From Zygnema cylindricum (taxonomy: Eukaryota; Streptophyta; Zygnematophyceae; Zygnematales; Zygnemataceae), in contig JBBHKE010001201.1 in the NCBI GenBank assembly GCA_037447655.1, forward strand, positions 79,770-143,769: a stretch of 64,000 bases of DNA. The letters are read 5' to 3'. Position 1 is the stretch's first letter. Each line of letters begins with the position of its first letter. The position numbers were made by a program, and so were the translations under genes. A model generated the notes under the pieces. The model was given only the letters and a program-made list of their open reading frames with translations. It was not told the DNA's origin and did not search any database. This document shows, one piece after another, positions 21,220 to 33,217 of the stretch.

Positions 21220-21899
21220 TGATAGAAATAAGAGTCAATCGGAATGCGCTCACAATCACTCAAATATCTCAATGCGGAAGCGAAATTAAAATCAAAACAA
21301 ACATTATAACACATTGAAATCTCATAGTCCAAGATAGAGGCAAATTCAACACTCAATAAAATAAACTCATATTATCTCAATCCTTAAACATTACACTTCT
21401 CTTAACTCATTCTTACTTAATTGACTCTTAACTTGATTCCTAATTGTTATACAATCTAACTCACACAATGGCTATTTAACTTAGCCACGGAAATAATCTA
21501 GAACACTAACTCTAGAAGTGTCTAAATGTACTTAGACGTAAATGTGGTATAAAACAAAATGAAACTACTAGAAACCAAACTGGCAGTCCTGTACGACAAA
21601 CTTAACTTACACGAAACGAAACAACTAGACGTACGTCGCGCGAAACGAAACTTCTCGAAGTACAAAACTAGAACTTAACCGAAACGAAACAAAACAAATC
21701 TAATCGTGTACGTGTGAAAAGTACACGCACGAAATAATACATCAAACTAAACGAAACAAAACCTAATCCGCAAACCGACGCACGGAGTACTAAATGAAAC
21801 CAAACTAAATACGCAAAGTGACGCGAGACCAAATCTAAACCACACTAAAAACGAACAAGCATCACGTAAACCTAGATTCAATAATTGTAAATCGTAACA
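21220..21899 (-). repeat. Copia 5' LTR (right on plus strand)
   Basis: A 680-base LTR. Relative to the other copy it carries an extra ~30-base segment near 21786-21830 and many substitutions on the U3 side, while the R/U5 side is nearly identical. Confidence 0.9.
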
Positions 21900-21973
21900 T
21901 TCATTACTCTAATTGTTTTTTTTAGTTTTTGTAATCTAATTTTTTCATTACTCTAATTACGATTCACGGTGTA
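21900..21973 (+). mobile_element. Truncated MITE tail abutting the LTR
   Basis: TTTTTTCATTACTCTAATTACGATTCACGGTGTA matches the right end of the elements at 32714-33217 and 33285-34984. Only the last ~74 bases are present; the body stops at the LTR. Confidence 0.7.
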
Positions 21974-23109
21974 CTGTACTGTGAATAATATTAATTTGGC
22001 GCCATTAAAATTTGACCCTTGGACCCAAATTATAATTAAAAATACTTTTCCCGTAGGTACGGTTTAAATAGCGTCTTTTAAGCTAATTTGCACAGTTTAA
22101 AAAGTTTAAAAGACCCTAGTGTACGAATGGGTCAGTACAGCGTAGTGTACAAAATGGGTCAGTTCGTACCGAAAGTGTTCCCGATTTCGGATGACTATTT
22201 GTATCTTTAATATATTTTTTACACTGATAGTGATTCACCGCTTACTATACTGTAGAGAAAACTATCAAACATACACTTAAGCATGTGTTCCATCTGGGAA
22301 ATTATATAATTGTACGGCCAACATTACGGGTTGTTATATTTGAAACGATGTTCTATCGCGTATAGCCTGTAAACAATGTGTTCTCGATCAAGTGGTACCA
22401 CTTAAGCTAAGATCGGATATTTAAAATCGTCAAAGATATTTCACACCGACCAATTTAAAATTGAAATTTTCATTAGCGTACCGTGTACTTCCACACCAAG
22501 TTATTGTACAACACAACTTTTATACTTTTTAAAGAAAGAGACCCGGAAAGAGATTACGCTCACCGAGACTCGACGGAGCAGCTTGTCCCGTTTGCAACAC
22601 AATTTTTTTGCTCTGATTTTACCCGCAATCGTGCTAAGAAAGCTTTTAAATCCGAGGGTCCAAGGAGTCCTCTCCCGAGCCTTCTCGTTGCTTTTTACCG
22701 TCAACGTGTATCAATTGCCCTTTAATGAGCGTAAACCGTTGCCCTTCTACGCCGAAGCACGGTGGCGGATGATATGTGAGGCCTCCCAAACCTTCCACCG
22801 AGGGACCCAGTCCACATCCACGACCCTTAGGGGTGTGGGATTCAGTTTAGTAGGGTTGTGGGGCATTATAATTAATAGGTTTTCCTTTTCCGTTCAACCA
22901 TATTTGGTAGTTTTCTTTGGACTTACGAGTTACTCTAGCTAGCGTTGGCTTTCTCATTTGTTTGTATTTCTTTAATCTCCTTTGACTTTTGTGTTATTTC
23001 GTTTTATTTACCCCTTTGCACCTCGATGATTTTTCCATCGCGCTTTATGTAATAAAGTTGTCTTTTCTTTTTGTTGATGCTTTATCTTTTACACTAACTC
23101 ATCTTGTAG
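21974..23109. other. No gene assigned; GC-richer patch at 22500-22960
   Basis: Two overlapping plus-strand frames (22483-22725, 22583-22942) and one minus frame are open, with composition less AT-rich than the surroundings. No family, start context or splice pair settles the question. MITE-like ends (ATTCACCGCTTACTATACTG near 22226, TTAGCGTACCGTGTA near 22475) suggest mobile debris. Confidence 0.35.
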
Positions 23110-23451
23110 GGCTCTTGTTTTTTCCGCGTGACGATAGAGCATTTTCAAAATAGTGCGACGAAAGAGCGCTACGAGATTACTTCTGTATTCTCGGTTGGAT
23201 TTTGGAAGGTACGTATCATGTGCAATTTTTTTGAATCCTGTTGGTTGTCCATCGTGACATATATCTTTATCATCGAGGGTGTCGCGACTCTTCTTATTAT
23301 GAATCTGACAACCCACCTCCCCGAGGCTGGTTACCAATCGAGAAAGTTTGTCAACAACATAAAAAATAGAAGCGAACGCTTCGCGAATAAATATGCAACG
23401 GTCATTGTTACCTCCCAGACCTTTGGAGAATATTGGCAGGATTATATTTAA
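23110..23451 (+). CDS. Possible coding segment, unidentified
   Basis: After a TTGTAG acceptor at 23109 an open frame runs to 23451, with a possible GTACGT donor at 23211. Peptide content is mixed and protein-like (HFQNSATKERYEITSVFSVG, later RKFVNNIKNRSERFANKYAT). I recognise no domain. It ends at the first unit of a 51-base tandem duplication. It may be an exon or a relic of a mobile-element gene. Confidence 0.3.
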   Translation, partial: GSCFFRVTIEHFQNSATKERYEITSVFSVGFWKVRIMCNFFESCWLSIVTYIFIIEGVATLLIMNLTTHLPEAGYQSRKFVNNIKNRSERFANKYATVIVTSQTFGEYWQDYI

Positions 23452-23541
23452 TGTTGTTCTTGGATAAAAACAAAATAAGTGATACGGCGAGATTATCTTT
23501 AATGTTGTTCTTGGATAAAAACAAAATAAGTGATATGGCGT
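23440..23541 (+). repeat. 51-base tandem duplication
   Basis: GATTATATTTAATGTTGTTC... repeats after 51 bases (23440 and 23491) with two or three differences. Confidence 0.85.
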
Positions 23542-23696
23542 AGTACGTAGAGGTCCAAAATTTTGTTACAACCCCACTTTCGTCCGATGGAACTTCACCC
23601 TTATTCCATATATAAAAAAAAAAATGGCCGATGAGCGTCCAAAGACTATGGGGTACATGGTAAATTATGTTATTCGGGCCGAGTGTACATGTTTTT

Positions 23697-24547
23697 TTTT
23701 TTGTAGAAGTAAGATTCTTATACGGAAGACTATTTTTTTTTTTTTTAGAAGTAAGGTTCTTATACGGACGACTACAGGACAGTACAGTGTAGATCGCTAT
23801 TAGCGTAAAAAAAAATTAGCGTTGAAAATAATTAGAGTTACTAAATCTAGTTTAGGTTCAAGGCCTTTCGCCTATAAAAAATAACTATAATTTATGCATA
23901 ACTCTCACCTGGGAACATTTTTCTCGTAGTGTAGCTGGTATGTCATCTGTTCACATAGTTGACGATAAAATGTGTTGACATAGTCAACGATAAAATGTGA
24001 GAACAAGTTCGCGTGATTCCCCCCCATCTTTATCATTGGTAACCAAATTTGAGTGCACTTTTTTGAGTCGTCGCACTCACTTTCCCGTGTCGGCGTCTTT
24101 ATCTGACATAAATAGAAAAGCTCAATTAGGGGGATATATGACGATAATCGGCTCGATATGCCCATAAACTTACACCGTTGTATATTGAAGCAACGTTGGC
24201 TTTCAAAAAAATTAAAGTCCCCCACCATCCCCCCCCCGGGTGTCGTAGCCCCAACCTGGGAGGGGGGGGGCTTATGTACTATTTACCGTACAATATATCC
24301 ATACTAGATCTGTACGGACACCACCTCCCACCACATATTTCGCAAATTTTTTAGTTGGTTTCGAAAAGATATGTCGAGCCCTTTGACTGTTCGATATTCA
24401 AAACATTAATCGCGATAAACTTTTACCCGATACACAACACTATACTGTACCAGTGGGCACTGGCGACGAACCACCAAATCCGGGTGGAACTTTAGCGGAG
24501 GAAGAGGATATAATGATTCTAGAAGGATACCCAAATGGACGAAGTGG
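23697..24547. other. Mobile-element debris
   Basis: Holds a ~47-base tandem repeat (AGAAGTAAG(A/G)TTCTTATACGG, 23705 and 23752) and a MITE end near 23786. A segment near 23940-24110 resembles 30150-30290. At about 24190-24446 it holds the right half of a palindrome-rich element (C-run, G-run, then CGATATTC and ACCCGATACACAACACTA) like that at 34984-35397. Confidence 0.5.
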
Positions 24548-25072
24548 TACACCGCCAATCGTTATTAGCGTGGGAGTTTGATTAGCGTATAATAATAATT
24601 ACAGTGGTGTACGCTATTTAAGAATTTGAAATTTTGGAAAAATTCATACATTCTAATTGTTTGATTATGGTAATTTGGATCTTTGAAAAACAAAATGTCG
24701 GTCGCAAACATGCTTACACTAGTATAGGTCTCCGTACAAAATCTGACAAATCGTATATTCACACCGTCGAAACGCGGCTGTCAGACGAATATGTGGGAAC
24801 GGGATTTTTTACGACCTTGTTTATTTTTCTTTTTAGAACGCACATTCTCATGCGTCTGCGGTTACTAAAACTAATTTATTGTAATTTTTAACTTAAAAAG
24901 GTACATTTATGTACGGTTTGACTCTGACCGTACAAAACTCTATTTAAGAGACAACGTACTGAAAATAACCCTAAAAATAATAAAGAAAAAAATAGAATGA
25001 ACTACACTAATGGAAAATAAAAAAAAAAAAAACGGGACGGAATTAGTGTACACAACGCTAATAATCTCACTT
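24548..25072 (+). mobile_element. MITE, TACACCGCCAATCGTTATTAG family, right end degraded
   Basis: Collinear with the complete copy at 35451-35993, including GTCGGTCGCAAACATGCTTA, the paired GAACGCACATTCTCATGCGT and GTACATTTATGTACGGT blocks. The right terminus stops at AACGCTAATAAT without the GGCGGTGTA end. It contains the intact site CTATACTAGTGTAAGC (as complement) that is disrupted in the copy at 33824-34907. Confidence 0.85.
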
Positions 25073-25149
25073 TTTAGCAAATTTTTAGGGTTGTTGAGTT
25101 CCCTTGGCTATTTTCCTGCCGTTCTTCTTTTCTCACCTCTGCGCCCTTT

Positions 25150-25210
25150 TTGCTCTCTCTCTTCTTTCCGTCCTCCTCTCTCTCTCTCTCTCTCCCCCCC
25201 TCTCCCTCCT
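25150..25210 (+). repeat. CTCTCT/CCCCCCTC tract in 5' leader
   Basis: A pyrimidine tract immediately before the start codon of the coiled-coil gene, consistent with a pyrimidine-rich 5' leader. Confidence 0.7.
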
Positions 25211-25221
25211 CGCCCGCCACC

Positions 25222-26608
25222 ATGTGTATGGAGCACGAGAACGAACTCCAAAAAACAAAATTGGAACTCGAAAAAACGGTGCGAATCCTTCTTCTTTTTT
25301 CTATTTTTCTTTTTTTTCTTGTTTTCGACTTCTCTCTAATGTTTGTTTGCGTTTCTATTTTTTTTCAAGAGTGCATGGATTAAATTATATTTTTTTAAGT
25401 CGTACTTTATTTTAAGTTAATTCATTTGGCAAGATTGTAAGCGACTTTTCGATTAATTGTTCGTTTTTTTCGGCCCTTTTAACGGTTTTTCTTTTTTTCT
25501 TTTTCCAGTTTTTTGCATCTTATAAGTCCCACCAACCATAAGAAAAGGTCCGACAGTTATTCAGAATCAATACTATACTTTGACTATTCTTCGAATTCTG
25601 CTTCCGGCATTTCTTCTGAATCAGTACTTCTCGAATTCTACTTCGAATTCTACTTCGAAACCGAATCCGGTCTCTGCTTCAGAGTCTACTTCGATTTCAA
25701 TTTCGAACCTAGCTCGAATTTTTTCGCCCATCCGATTTAAAATCGGTGAAATCGGTTTGTCGCCGTCGAATTCTCAGTGCGCCAGGATCTGGAAGGAATA
25801 CTCTGCAAATTCCAGCTCCGGCCAGATCCTCCTCTCTCCCTCTCCGGCCTCTCCCTCTCCCAAATCCTTCCTATGGCCCTTTAAACCTCTCTCCAACACT
25901 CCCCTCTGCCCCTCTGCCCCTCTATCCCTCTATCCCTTTGCCCCTCTGTCCCTCTATCTCTCTGCCCCTTTGTTTCACTGATTGTTTTTTTTTCTTTGTA
26001 CTTGCCCGTACAATACAAGAACAAAGAAACCTCTGTCTCTCTCTCTCTCTCTCTTTTCTTTTTGTTTGTTTGTCTCTTCCCTCGTTCCCGTCCTAACATT
26101 CCTTCTTTTGTTTCGTGGGTTCCGGATTCTTTTCGATTTGTCTCGTCTGCGTCTCCAGCGTCACGAGTTGACACGTGTGAGCGATTCGCGGCTTAAGAAC
26201 CACGAGGAATTGCGGAGTTTGCGACGTGACATCCAATCGCTGACGGGCCGCTTCCACTCCGCAGAAGCCCAATACGAGGCCATTGGCTCTGCCTTAGCAT
26301 GGGACAAAATCCAGCTAGGCTTGCTGGAAAGCAAGGCGAACCCGGCGTACCTCAAATTCAAGGAGGAGGCCGCGGAAGAGACTAAGAAGGTGGAAGAGAA
26401 GAAAGGAGAGTTGAAGGGAAGGAGGGATAGGTTGGAAGAGAAAATTAGGAATTTGTCGAAGGAGAAAATCCAGTTCGCCGCGGAGAAAAAGCTTTTGAGG
26501 AGAGAGAGGGTGGCAATGGCGGAGGAGAGGAGGTTGAATGAGGAGAGGTGTTTGGAGAGAGAGAGGAAGAGGACGAAGAGAGAAGGAGAGAGCAGTAATA
26601 GTCAGTGA
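25222..26608 (+). CDS. Coiled-coil protein, two exons
   Basis: Exon 1 (25222-25278) starts at ATG in the context GCCACCATG and encodes MCMEHENELQKTKLELEKT, ending in phase 0 at a GTGCGA donor. Exon 2 (26159-26608) follows a GCGTCTCCAG acceptor and reads RHELTRVSDSRLKNHEELRS onward for 149 codons to TGA. Joined, they give a 168-residue protein dominated by Glu/Lys/Arg heptads (KFKEEAAEETKKVEEKKGEL, ERERKRTKREGE), i.e. a long parallel coiled coil with an Ala-rich break (YEAIGSALAWDK). No enzymatic domain is present. Exon 2 is markedly GC-richer than its surroundings. The 880-base intron contains CTCCCT and TCGAATTCTACT repeats. AATAAA at about 26668 is a plausible polyadenylation signal. The family is not identified. 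Confidence 0.7.
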
Positions 26609-29212
26609 AAGCAATGAGAAACCGAGTTTTCTTTGTTTATTTGTTCTCAGTTGTAATGTCTGTCCGAGTAATAAAATGGTTTTCTGTTGGGTTTTTTTTT
26701 GTTCAATTTGTGTTCTTTTGTTGTTCCTTGGTTTGTTATTTGCGTTTTACTATTTTTGTTTTACGGACCCATTTCATACGGGTAAGTAATATATTTGAAG
26801 CCTTGATCCGTTGTCTCTTTTAGATGGTGTTAATAACCTGTGTAATAAATGTTAAGTTTATTGTTTATCTCAAGATTGCCTCTTGATACAAATACAACTA
26901 CCTCTATTGCAACTCGCAACTGCCTGTATCTGGTATACCCAGCTTTTTCCTTTCAATTTTAATTCCTTTTTCATTTTTGTTTCCATGTGCAACAGTTTTG
27001 TCCCATTGTGGTTAAGGGAAGAAAGTAAAAAAAAATAAGGCAATGGGTAACGAAGAAATCACAGGAAGGAGAGGGAGGGAACCAGTGCAGGCTATTGAGA
27101 AAGACCCCAATTTTTAAATTGTTGAAGAAATTTGGGTCCTCGCGGGTTCCATTTTCGCAAGCGGGAATGTCAATCCTGTGACTGAGGTCAATGTGAGGCA
27201 TTTTTTAAACTGGTTTTGGGGTTTATAAGAAAATCCTGTGGTTTCCTTCATTGAGAGAGATCTGTGCAAGATTGTTGCTGAGTTGTAAGATACTTATTCT
27301 TTTTAAACATGGATAGGTTGGGAAGCATGTGAGATTTGTGGTTCATATTCAAAGCTTACTTCAAAGCTAGGTGAAGTGTAGAAAGCGATGACATATTTGA
27401 TGTTTTTAGTTCGAATTCTACTTAAGTAATGTGCATTTTTTTATCTGCAGAACGTATAAGATGTCCTCTCCTTCCGCATTTTGAATCTAGGGTCCAAATG
27501 GACGTTTGGCCCAATAACTAGACCGATGATAGAGCTACTTGGGAGAGGCAAATGATAATTAAGCCAAACCATATTTAGAGTGGGAACAAATGAAATGTTG
27601 GAGATTCGTTTTGTTGGAGGTAAAAAACAGATTATTGGTGACCCGGAAGCAGCATTCACACGTGGAGCTTAAGTCATGGACAGAAACAATCATGACATGT
27701 TCTCCCTTCTCTCTCCCACCTTTCTAAATTTTCTCTCCATACATTTTTCCTTCTCACCGTATGTTCAGTTGAAATGGCTTTAATCCATGGACAAGATAGC
27801 CTTCATGTAAAGTTGCAATGGGGGTGGATGGAAGTTTTCAGTTTGTTTTGTCCGTATAAGAATAAATTCTTACGATAGATGATTACCCATTTTGAAGCTG
27901 TTTCAATTCTTGTTATGTACAGCAATATTATTATTTGAAGATGCCCGATATCTATTCATTCTTGTATTTACCGGTTAGTATTCTCTCTGATATTATAGGT
28001 TATAGAAGTGTACTACGGATATTGTGGATTGTTTTGTAAGTAGGCGTTTTTAGTACTGAAACCTCCATTTGGGGAGCCTATATTTTTGTGGCAATAATTG
28101 CCACTGTAGTTTGTTTATGGCATTGTCCTGAAGTTGTGGCACAAATGCTTTTATTGGATAAGCAGTCCGGTGATTAGGTGGAAATAGAGACAGGATCAGG
28201 AGGGGCAGAGGGGGGTTTGGTTTGCGGAAAAGAAAAAGTATTTTTTTAATATGATTGTTGTACCTATTGTCAACTATATGTTGTAGAATGAAACATATGA
28301 AGATTAATTGTTTCAATTTCATCTCATATTGTTTTTTGTGGTTGCTTATGTTTATGGATTGATTAAAAAATGGCAAAAAATGATTGTTGTGTGAATTAAT
28401 TATGATCATGGGAGGGCATCAAATAATGTCATCAACACCATTATATATGGTAAGTTAATATTCATTTTCTATCAGTAAGTCAGACTAAGCTTATGGGTCA
28501 TCAATAATGTTGTCAAGTTTTTCAAAATATTTGGTTCCTGATTCTATTTAAGTTGTCAAGTTTTCAAAATATTTGGTTCCTGATTCCTTTTAAGTTGTCA
28601 AGTTTTTTTAAATGTTCGATTCCTGATTCTTTTTTCAAGGTGGATTTTTTGCTTCGCTTTTTTCGATGACTTTTGCTTCGCTTTTGTCGATGACTATTCA
28701 CTCTGCTTTCTTGCCCTCGTTTTAATTTTAGACTTCAAATTTTATTTTTCAAATGGTTGAATAAATTTCTGTGCTCGACATAGTGATGATTAAATGATTA
28801 AAATAATAGTAATATAACTTTTATGAAGTCCTCTTTTATTTTGCTTTTTTTTTCAGTGTAAAAGAGTGCGATAAAAGCCCAGAAAACATATACATTCTCT
28901 CATTCTAGAATCCGTTTGTGCCTCATCTCAGGTTCTCAGGTTCCCTCTCCCTCTCCCTCTCCCTCTCCCTCTTTCATCAACGCAGTATGTATATTTTGAA
29001 GCACCGGTATTAGTGATCTTGATGTGTATTATCCATAGATGAGTATCCATAGCTTGCTACTATTCCACACTTAAAGTCACTAAAACAAAAATTGCTCTTT
29101 TAAGTACCGAAATAGAAGCTCGTTAATGTCATGCATAAAATATTTCGAAAGCGTCAACTAATTAACATTTAACCTTTAATTTTTCCTCCATTTTGATAGC
29201 AATCGTCAAACA
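26609..29212. other. Intergenic, no gene assigned
   Basis: Contains the AATAAA noted above and a possible short plus-strand terminal segment near 27565-27672 (RVGTNEMLEIRFVGGKKQII, stop at TAA) that I cannot place in a gene. Also a minus-strand 119-codon frame (28050-28409) without recognisable content, and the repeats listed separately. A CTCCCT tract sits at 28940-28972. Confidence 0.35.
28509..28637 (+). repeat. Three-copy 43-base tandem repeat
   Basis: GTTGTCAAGTTTTTCAAAAT units begin at 28509, 28552 and 28594, the third more diverged. Confidence 0.85.
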
Positions 29213-29272
29213 ATGACGGACACTCCTCCGACAAGAGTTCCCACCATTTTCAGAGCCACACTAAAGCTAGTG
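29213..29272 (+). CDS. Possible first exon, unidentified
   Basis: ATG at 29213 in the context CAAACAATGAC opens a 20-codon frame (MTDTPPTRVPTIFRATLKLV) that ends exactly at a GTGGTAAGC donor. A downstream segment after TTACAG (29302) is open in two frames, one ending at 29483, so the continuation cannot be chosen. Low-confidence call on splice signals alone. Confidence 0.25.
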
Positions 29273-29483
29273 GTAAGCGACTCCGTCTACAGTGTGCTTA
29301 CAGTCCAATAGCCGGACTTCAAATGTTGAAGGTTTTATTGCACAAAAACAATATCATCGACTTCGTTTACAAAGTCATCTCAAGTTCACCTACCCATGCC
29401 GACAGAAAAGGACAAATTCAGCAGAAAAGGACGAATTGAGCTGCGATTTCCACTGTGGGCTATTTAATTGTAGGTTTTTTTAA

Positions 29484-30744
29484 TCAGTTTTCTAAGTCAG
29501 TTTTAAAGTTTTTTAAGTTTTTAAAGTTTTTTAGAGTTTTTTTTCAAGTTTTTTAGGATTTTAAGTTAAAAATGTCTATTGATCGGAAGTATCCAAACGG
29601 GTAACAGCTTTGATCTTAAGGTGTTTTTTAAATGTAAATGGTTTTTTAGATTTTACAGGATTGGTTTGTCTGGGAAATTCCCTTGTAAATAATCGCAGAA
29701 AGGTTGGATAAAATTATTCTCGTTAGTGATTATTGTTAGTTTAGTAATTAATTATATTTGGGTACCTGTGTCTATAATAATATTTTATCTTCGGATAGTA
29801 TTTGAATGGTAACCGGTCGTCATGAAATCCTAATTATTGGGATTTTGAAATAAAGATTACGAAAAATAAAGAAAATGGTGGTTGCGACTCTTTTGTATGA
29901 GCTTTGAACATTTTTTTTTTGTTTTTGTTTTTTTAAGATAGCCTACCTTGTAGTTTTACTTTTATTTATGTACAAAACCCTAAAAGACTCTCTTGCATAA
30001 TGTTATTCTAAAACTATTTTCATATAGAGAAACAAATGGTGGCAAGAACAGCTGTTTTGGGTCATAGGTCTTGGAGCCAACAAATAATTTATGCTAATTA
30101 ACACACACACAACACTAGTTTGTGTAGGTATCCCGTATTGTGGCCTGTTTAGTTCTTATACACATAGTCATATGATAACAAGTTCGCGCGGTTTCCGCTA
30201 TTTTTATAACGATAAATTAAATACGAATGTCGATTCTCGTGTCGACGCAACTCACGTTCACGTGTCGAGGTCGTTATTTGCCACTTTTTTATATATAATT
30301 ATAGTGCATGATCTCCAGTTTTCCGCATGGAGTTACACATTTTGTACATCTTAATATTTTTACACCAATTGAAACAGAGAAATGGAGTATCTCACACTAA
30401 TGAAACAGTACCTCTAGGGTCCAACGTCGATAAAGTGTAATAATATAGTGCAATTGACAATGAAGTGGTTTATGTGGAACTTTAATGAATTAAAAACCAT
30501 GGAAATTTTGGGTTAGCTTAGTTTGGTTCGGTTCACTCCAAATCGTTCCAGTTGCTACTCCTTGTGTCATTGTAAGTGTAAATGTTTTTTTTTACACTCA
30601 AGACATTATATTCACACTTGTTGCGTTCAAAAAAAAAAGTTACGACTGAAAAAATATTATCATCTTTAGATTGGTTGGTCTCAAATTGAAAATTAGACGT
30701 GTTTAACGAGAAAAATGTAACAAAGTGGAAAAATAAATGTAACA
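29484..30744. other. AT-rich interval, no gene seen
   Basis: Has runs of AGTTTTTTAAGTTTT near 29490-29560 and a segment (30150-30290, CAAGTTCGCGCGGTTTCCGC, CGTGTCGACG) that resembles 23990-24110, suggesting another dispersed repeat. Confidence 0.4.
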
Positions 30745-31310
30745 AACACCGCGAATCGTACTTAGAGTAAATAAATAATTAGAATAAAAAAATGAAAAAA
30801 AATAGAGTTATTAGCTCTAAATTGTGTAATCAATTTTTTTCATAAACAAAATTTACTTTAATCTATCAATAACTCTAATTTGGGTTTCTTTTCGTACTAA
30901 TTATCCGCGGTGATATCTTTAATGTAAATTAGGTACACATACAGAATTTGACAAAACGTACAGTTTCACGTCATTGTGACATTTGCACTACGCGGTTTGT
31001 GAAAACGCAGTTAGATGGTAACAGCCTGTCTTAAATCCTTTTTTGTACTTGTTTAGTTAATAAAATACAATTTTGCACGGTCATAAATCATTATTTGTAC
31101 TTGTTTAGTTAAAAAAGTACAATTTGCACGGTCAGACACCGACTATACGCCACACTTTTTCAAACGGGCGTTGTATTAGAGTGGTTAATGTTGAATAAAA
31201 TTAAATAATGTATATAATAATTTATAATTATGTACTCTATTTAGGGTGATAGAGTCAAAATTTGGGGTGACAGAGTTAGCGTACATAACGCTAATTACAA
31301 TTCGAGTGTA
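30745..31310 (-). mobile_element. MITE, CACCGCGAATCGTAATTAG family, reverse orientation
   Basis: Bounded by CACCGCGAATCGTACTTAG on the left and CTAATTACAATTCGAGTGTA on the right. The interior is the reverse complement of the 32714-33217 copy (GACAAAACGTACAGTTT, CACTACGCGGTTTGT). It contains a duplicated block around GTACTTGTTTAGTTAA (31047 and 31100). Confidence 0.75.
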
Positions 31311-31450
31311 CGTAACAAAGTTAGTTTATGTAATAAAAATTATTTAACAAATTTTATTCAACAAAGTTAAGTTTACGTAACAAAGTATATCTGACAAATT
31401 TTTTTTAACAAATTTCATGTAACGAAGTTTGAGTAACACAATTTATATAA
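31311..31450 (+). repeat. Degenerate GTAACAAAGTTTA tandem repeat
   Basis: About nine 13-17 nt units of GTAACAAAGTT/TAACAAATTTTA type follow directly on the MITE. Confidence 0.6.
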
Positions 31451-32713
31451 TCAATAAAAAATAAATATAAACATGCTAATGAGAATCATTGGTCTAACTA
31501 TACAAATTGGAAATGTAAAAGAGTGAAACCGTAAAACCACAACAAATGAGACAACCAAAAAGTAAAGGACCAAGTTTAGTGAAATGAAATGTAACGTGTT
31601 ACAACAACCGTAAAAACGGTGAAGAAAATAGAGTAGAAGTAAGTAACGCTAAGGCAACAACTCATTCAAACCTTTAGAAAATGGAGAGGTGTGAATAACA
31701 AAAAGTATAAGTATGTATATGTTGAATTAGAATTAAAAGAAGCATGAAGTAGATTGTCATTAAGATGGCCCTATTCTTCCAAATACAATCATTACGTTTT
31801 TGTTTGATTATTTATGTGTTGAATTACGACAGTCAATGTGTGCGACGTTTATTCAAATATTAGTTTTTTATTTTTTTCATTTTCTGTTTTTAGTTATTTG
31901 TTGTTTTTTTTGTCCGCGACCTTGCTTGTCTTTTTTTATTGGCGTTTTATACTTCTAGTCGTTTATTCTTGATATTTTTCGCTTATATTTCTGCATTTTT
32001 TTATGTGTTTTGACAATTCCCTAACGCAATTTTTTAATAAATAACTTTTTCTTAAATACAATATGACAAAATATCTTATATATGGATGATGCCACCTGGC
32101 ATTCTCAAACTCTCTCGAGGTTCAACAACTAAGTTGGTGACGGAAACAACAACAGAGTTTATCAATTAACGAATTGAAATGTGGGTATTGAAACTTAGTT
32201 TGAATTTTAGAAAATGGGAATTTTACGCCATGAAGCTAACTGATGAATTAGAGAAATTAGCTATGTTAGAGAAATTGATTTTGTTAGAGAAATTAAATTT
32301 TCATAAAGAAATTGATCGCCACATCCTTGCTTCAACAAAAACGTTTGCCGCAAAGAAACAGATTGTTGGGATTATCTTCTCTCTTTAGTAACTTACTCTT
32401 ACCCTCACTAGAAACCTCATGTCACATGTGGAAAAAGCCCTACGCAAGAACGCGTTTTACTACGAGAGTTGGCCAATGTTGTGAAGATTTATTCGTGATA
32501 TTCTTAAATAGTTTGGTGGTCCCTAGTACCTGTTTGGCTACAAACTTTGGATAAAATATTGAAAACCAATATCGATAGACAATGTATTGTACACTGTCAT
32601 TATTATATTTAATCACACTAAATTAGTCACGACCCTTTTGGGCCAAAATTCCCAAAATTGTGTTAACAACACTATTTCCAAAGTGGATTGCAACATGCCA
32701 CGTCTACTTACAC
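31451..32713. other. AT-rich interval, no gene seen
   Basis: Poly-A/T-rich sequence. A 69-codon frame at 32179-32388 contains a short internal GTTAGAGAAATT repeat and no recognisable domain. Confidence 0.4.
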
Positions 32714-33217
32714 TACACCGCGAATCGTAATTAGAGTAAATAACGCTAATTCGGTCGCCCTAAATTTTGACTCTATCACCTTAAATAGAGTAAATGATTC
32801 TAAAATTTTCATTATACTATTTAAGGTAAGGTTTAATTAGCGTTTTTAATTCTAATATAGGTTCGTTTTAAATAGTGTGGAGTACGGACGACGTCCGACC
32901 GTGCAAAATTGTACTTTTATAAGCAAAAAAGTACAAATAATGATTTAATACAGGTCGTTATCATGTAATTGCGTTTTAACAAACCGCGTAGTGCAAACGT
33001 CATAGTGACGATAAACTGTACGTTTTGTCAGATTTCGTACGGATACCTTATTTACACTAGAGATATTAGCGTGCCAAATTAGAGTACTTAAATAAATTAG
33101 AGTAAAAAGCCTTTTTGAAAAAGCTTTAACACACAAATTAGAGTTCATAACTCTATTTATTTTTTTCTCTTTTTTTACTCTAATTTTTTCATTACTCTAA
33201 TTACGATTCGCGGTGTA
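32714..33217 (+). mobile_element. Complete MITE, CACCGCGAATCGTAATTAG family
   Basis: A 504-base element with near-perfect terminal inverted repeats (TACACCGCGAATCGTAATTA and its complement), flanked by TA. No coding capacity. It is the reference copy for this subfamily. Confidence 0.85.

Larger units (their letters stand above)
15749..21899 (-). mobile_element. Degenerate full-length Ty1/copia LTR retrotransposon
   Basis: Two direct terminal repeats (15749-16396 and 21220-21899, each TGTTA...TATCA in element sense) flank gag, zinc knuckles, protease, integrase, reverse transcriptase and RNase H in copia order. The tRNA-Met primer site and a polypurine tract sit in the expected places. The coding region carries three in-frame stops (20501, 19352, 18035) and a 41-base tandem duplication at 17739-17820, so it cannot make an intact polyprotein. 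The five bases outside the two LTRs (GTCCT and TTCAT) do not match as a target-site duplication. The left flank is kinase coding sequence and the right flank is the tail of a MITE. Confidence 0.95.

Noticed and set aside
27441-27659. Minus-strand 72-codon frame
   Set aside because: No splice or promoter support. A plus-strand peptide in the same place is equally plausible, so neither is called.
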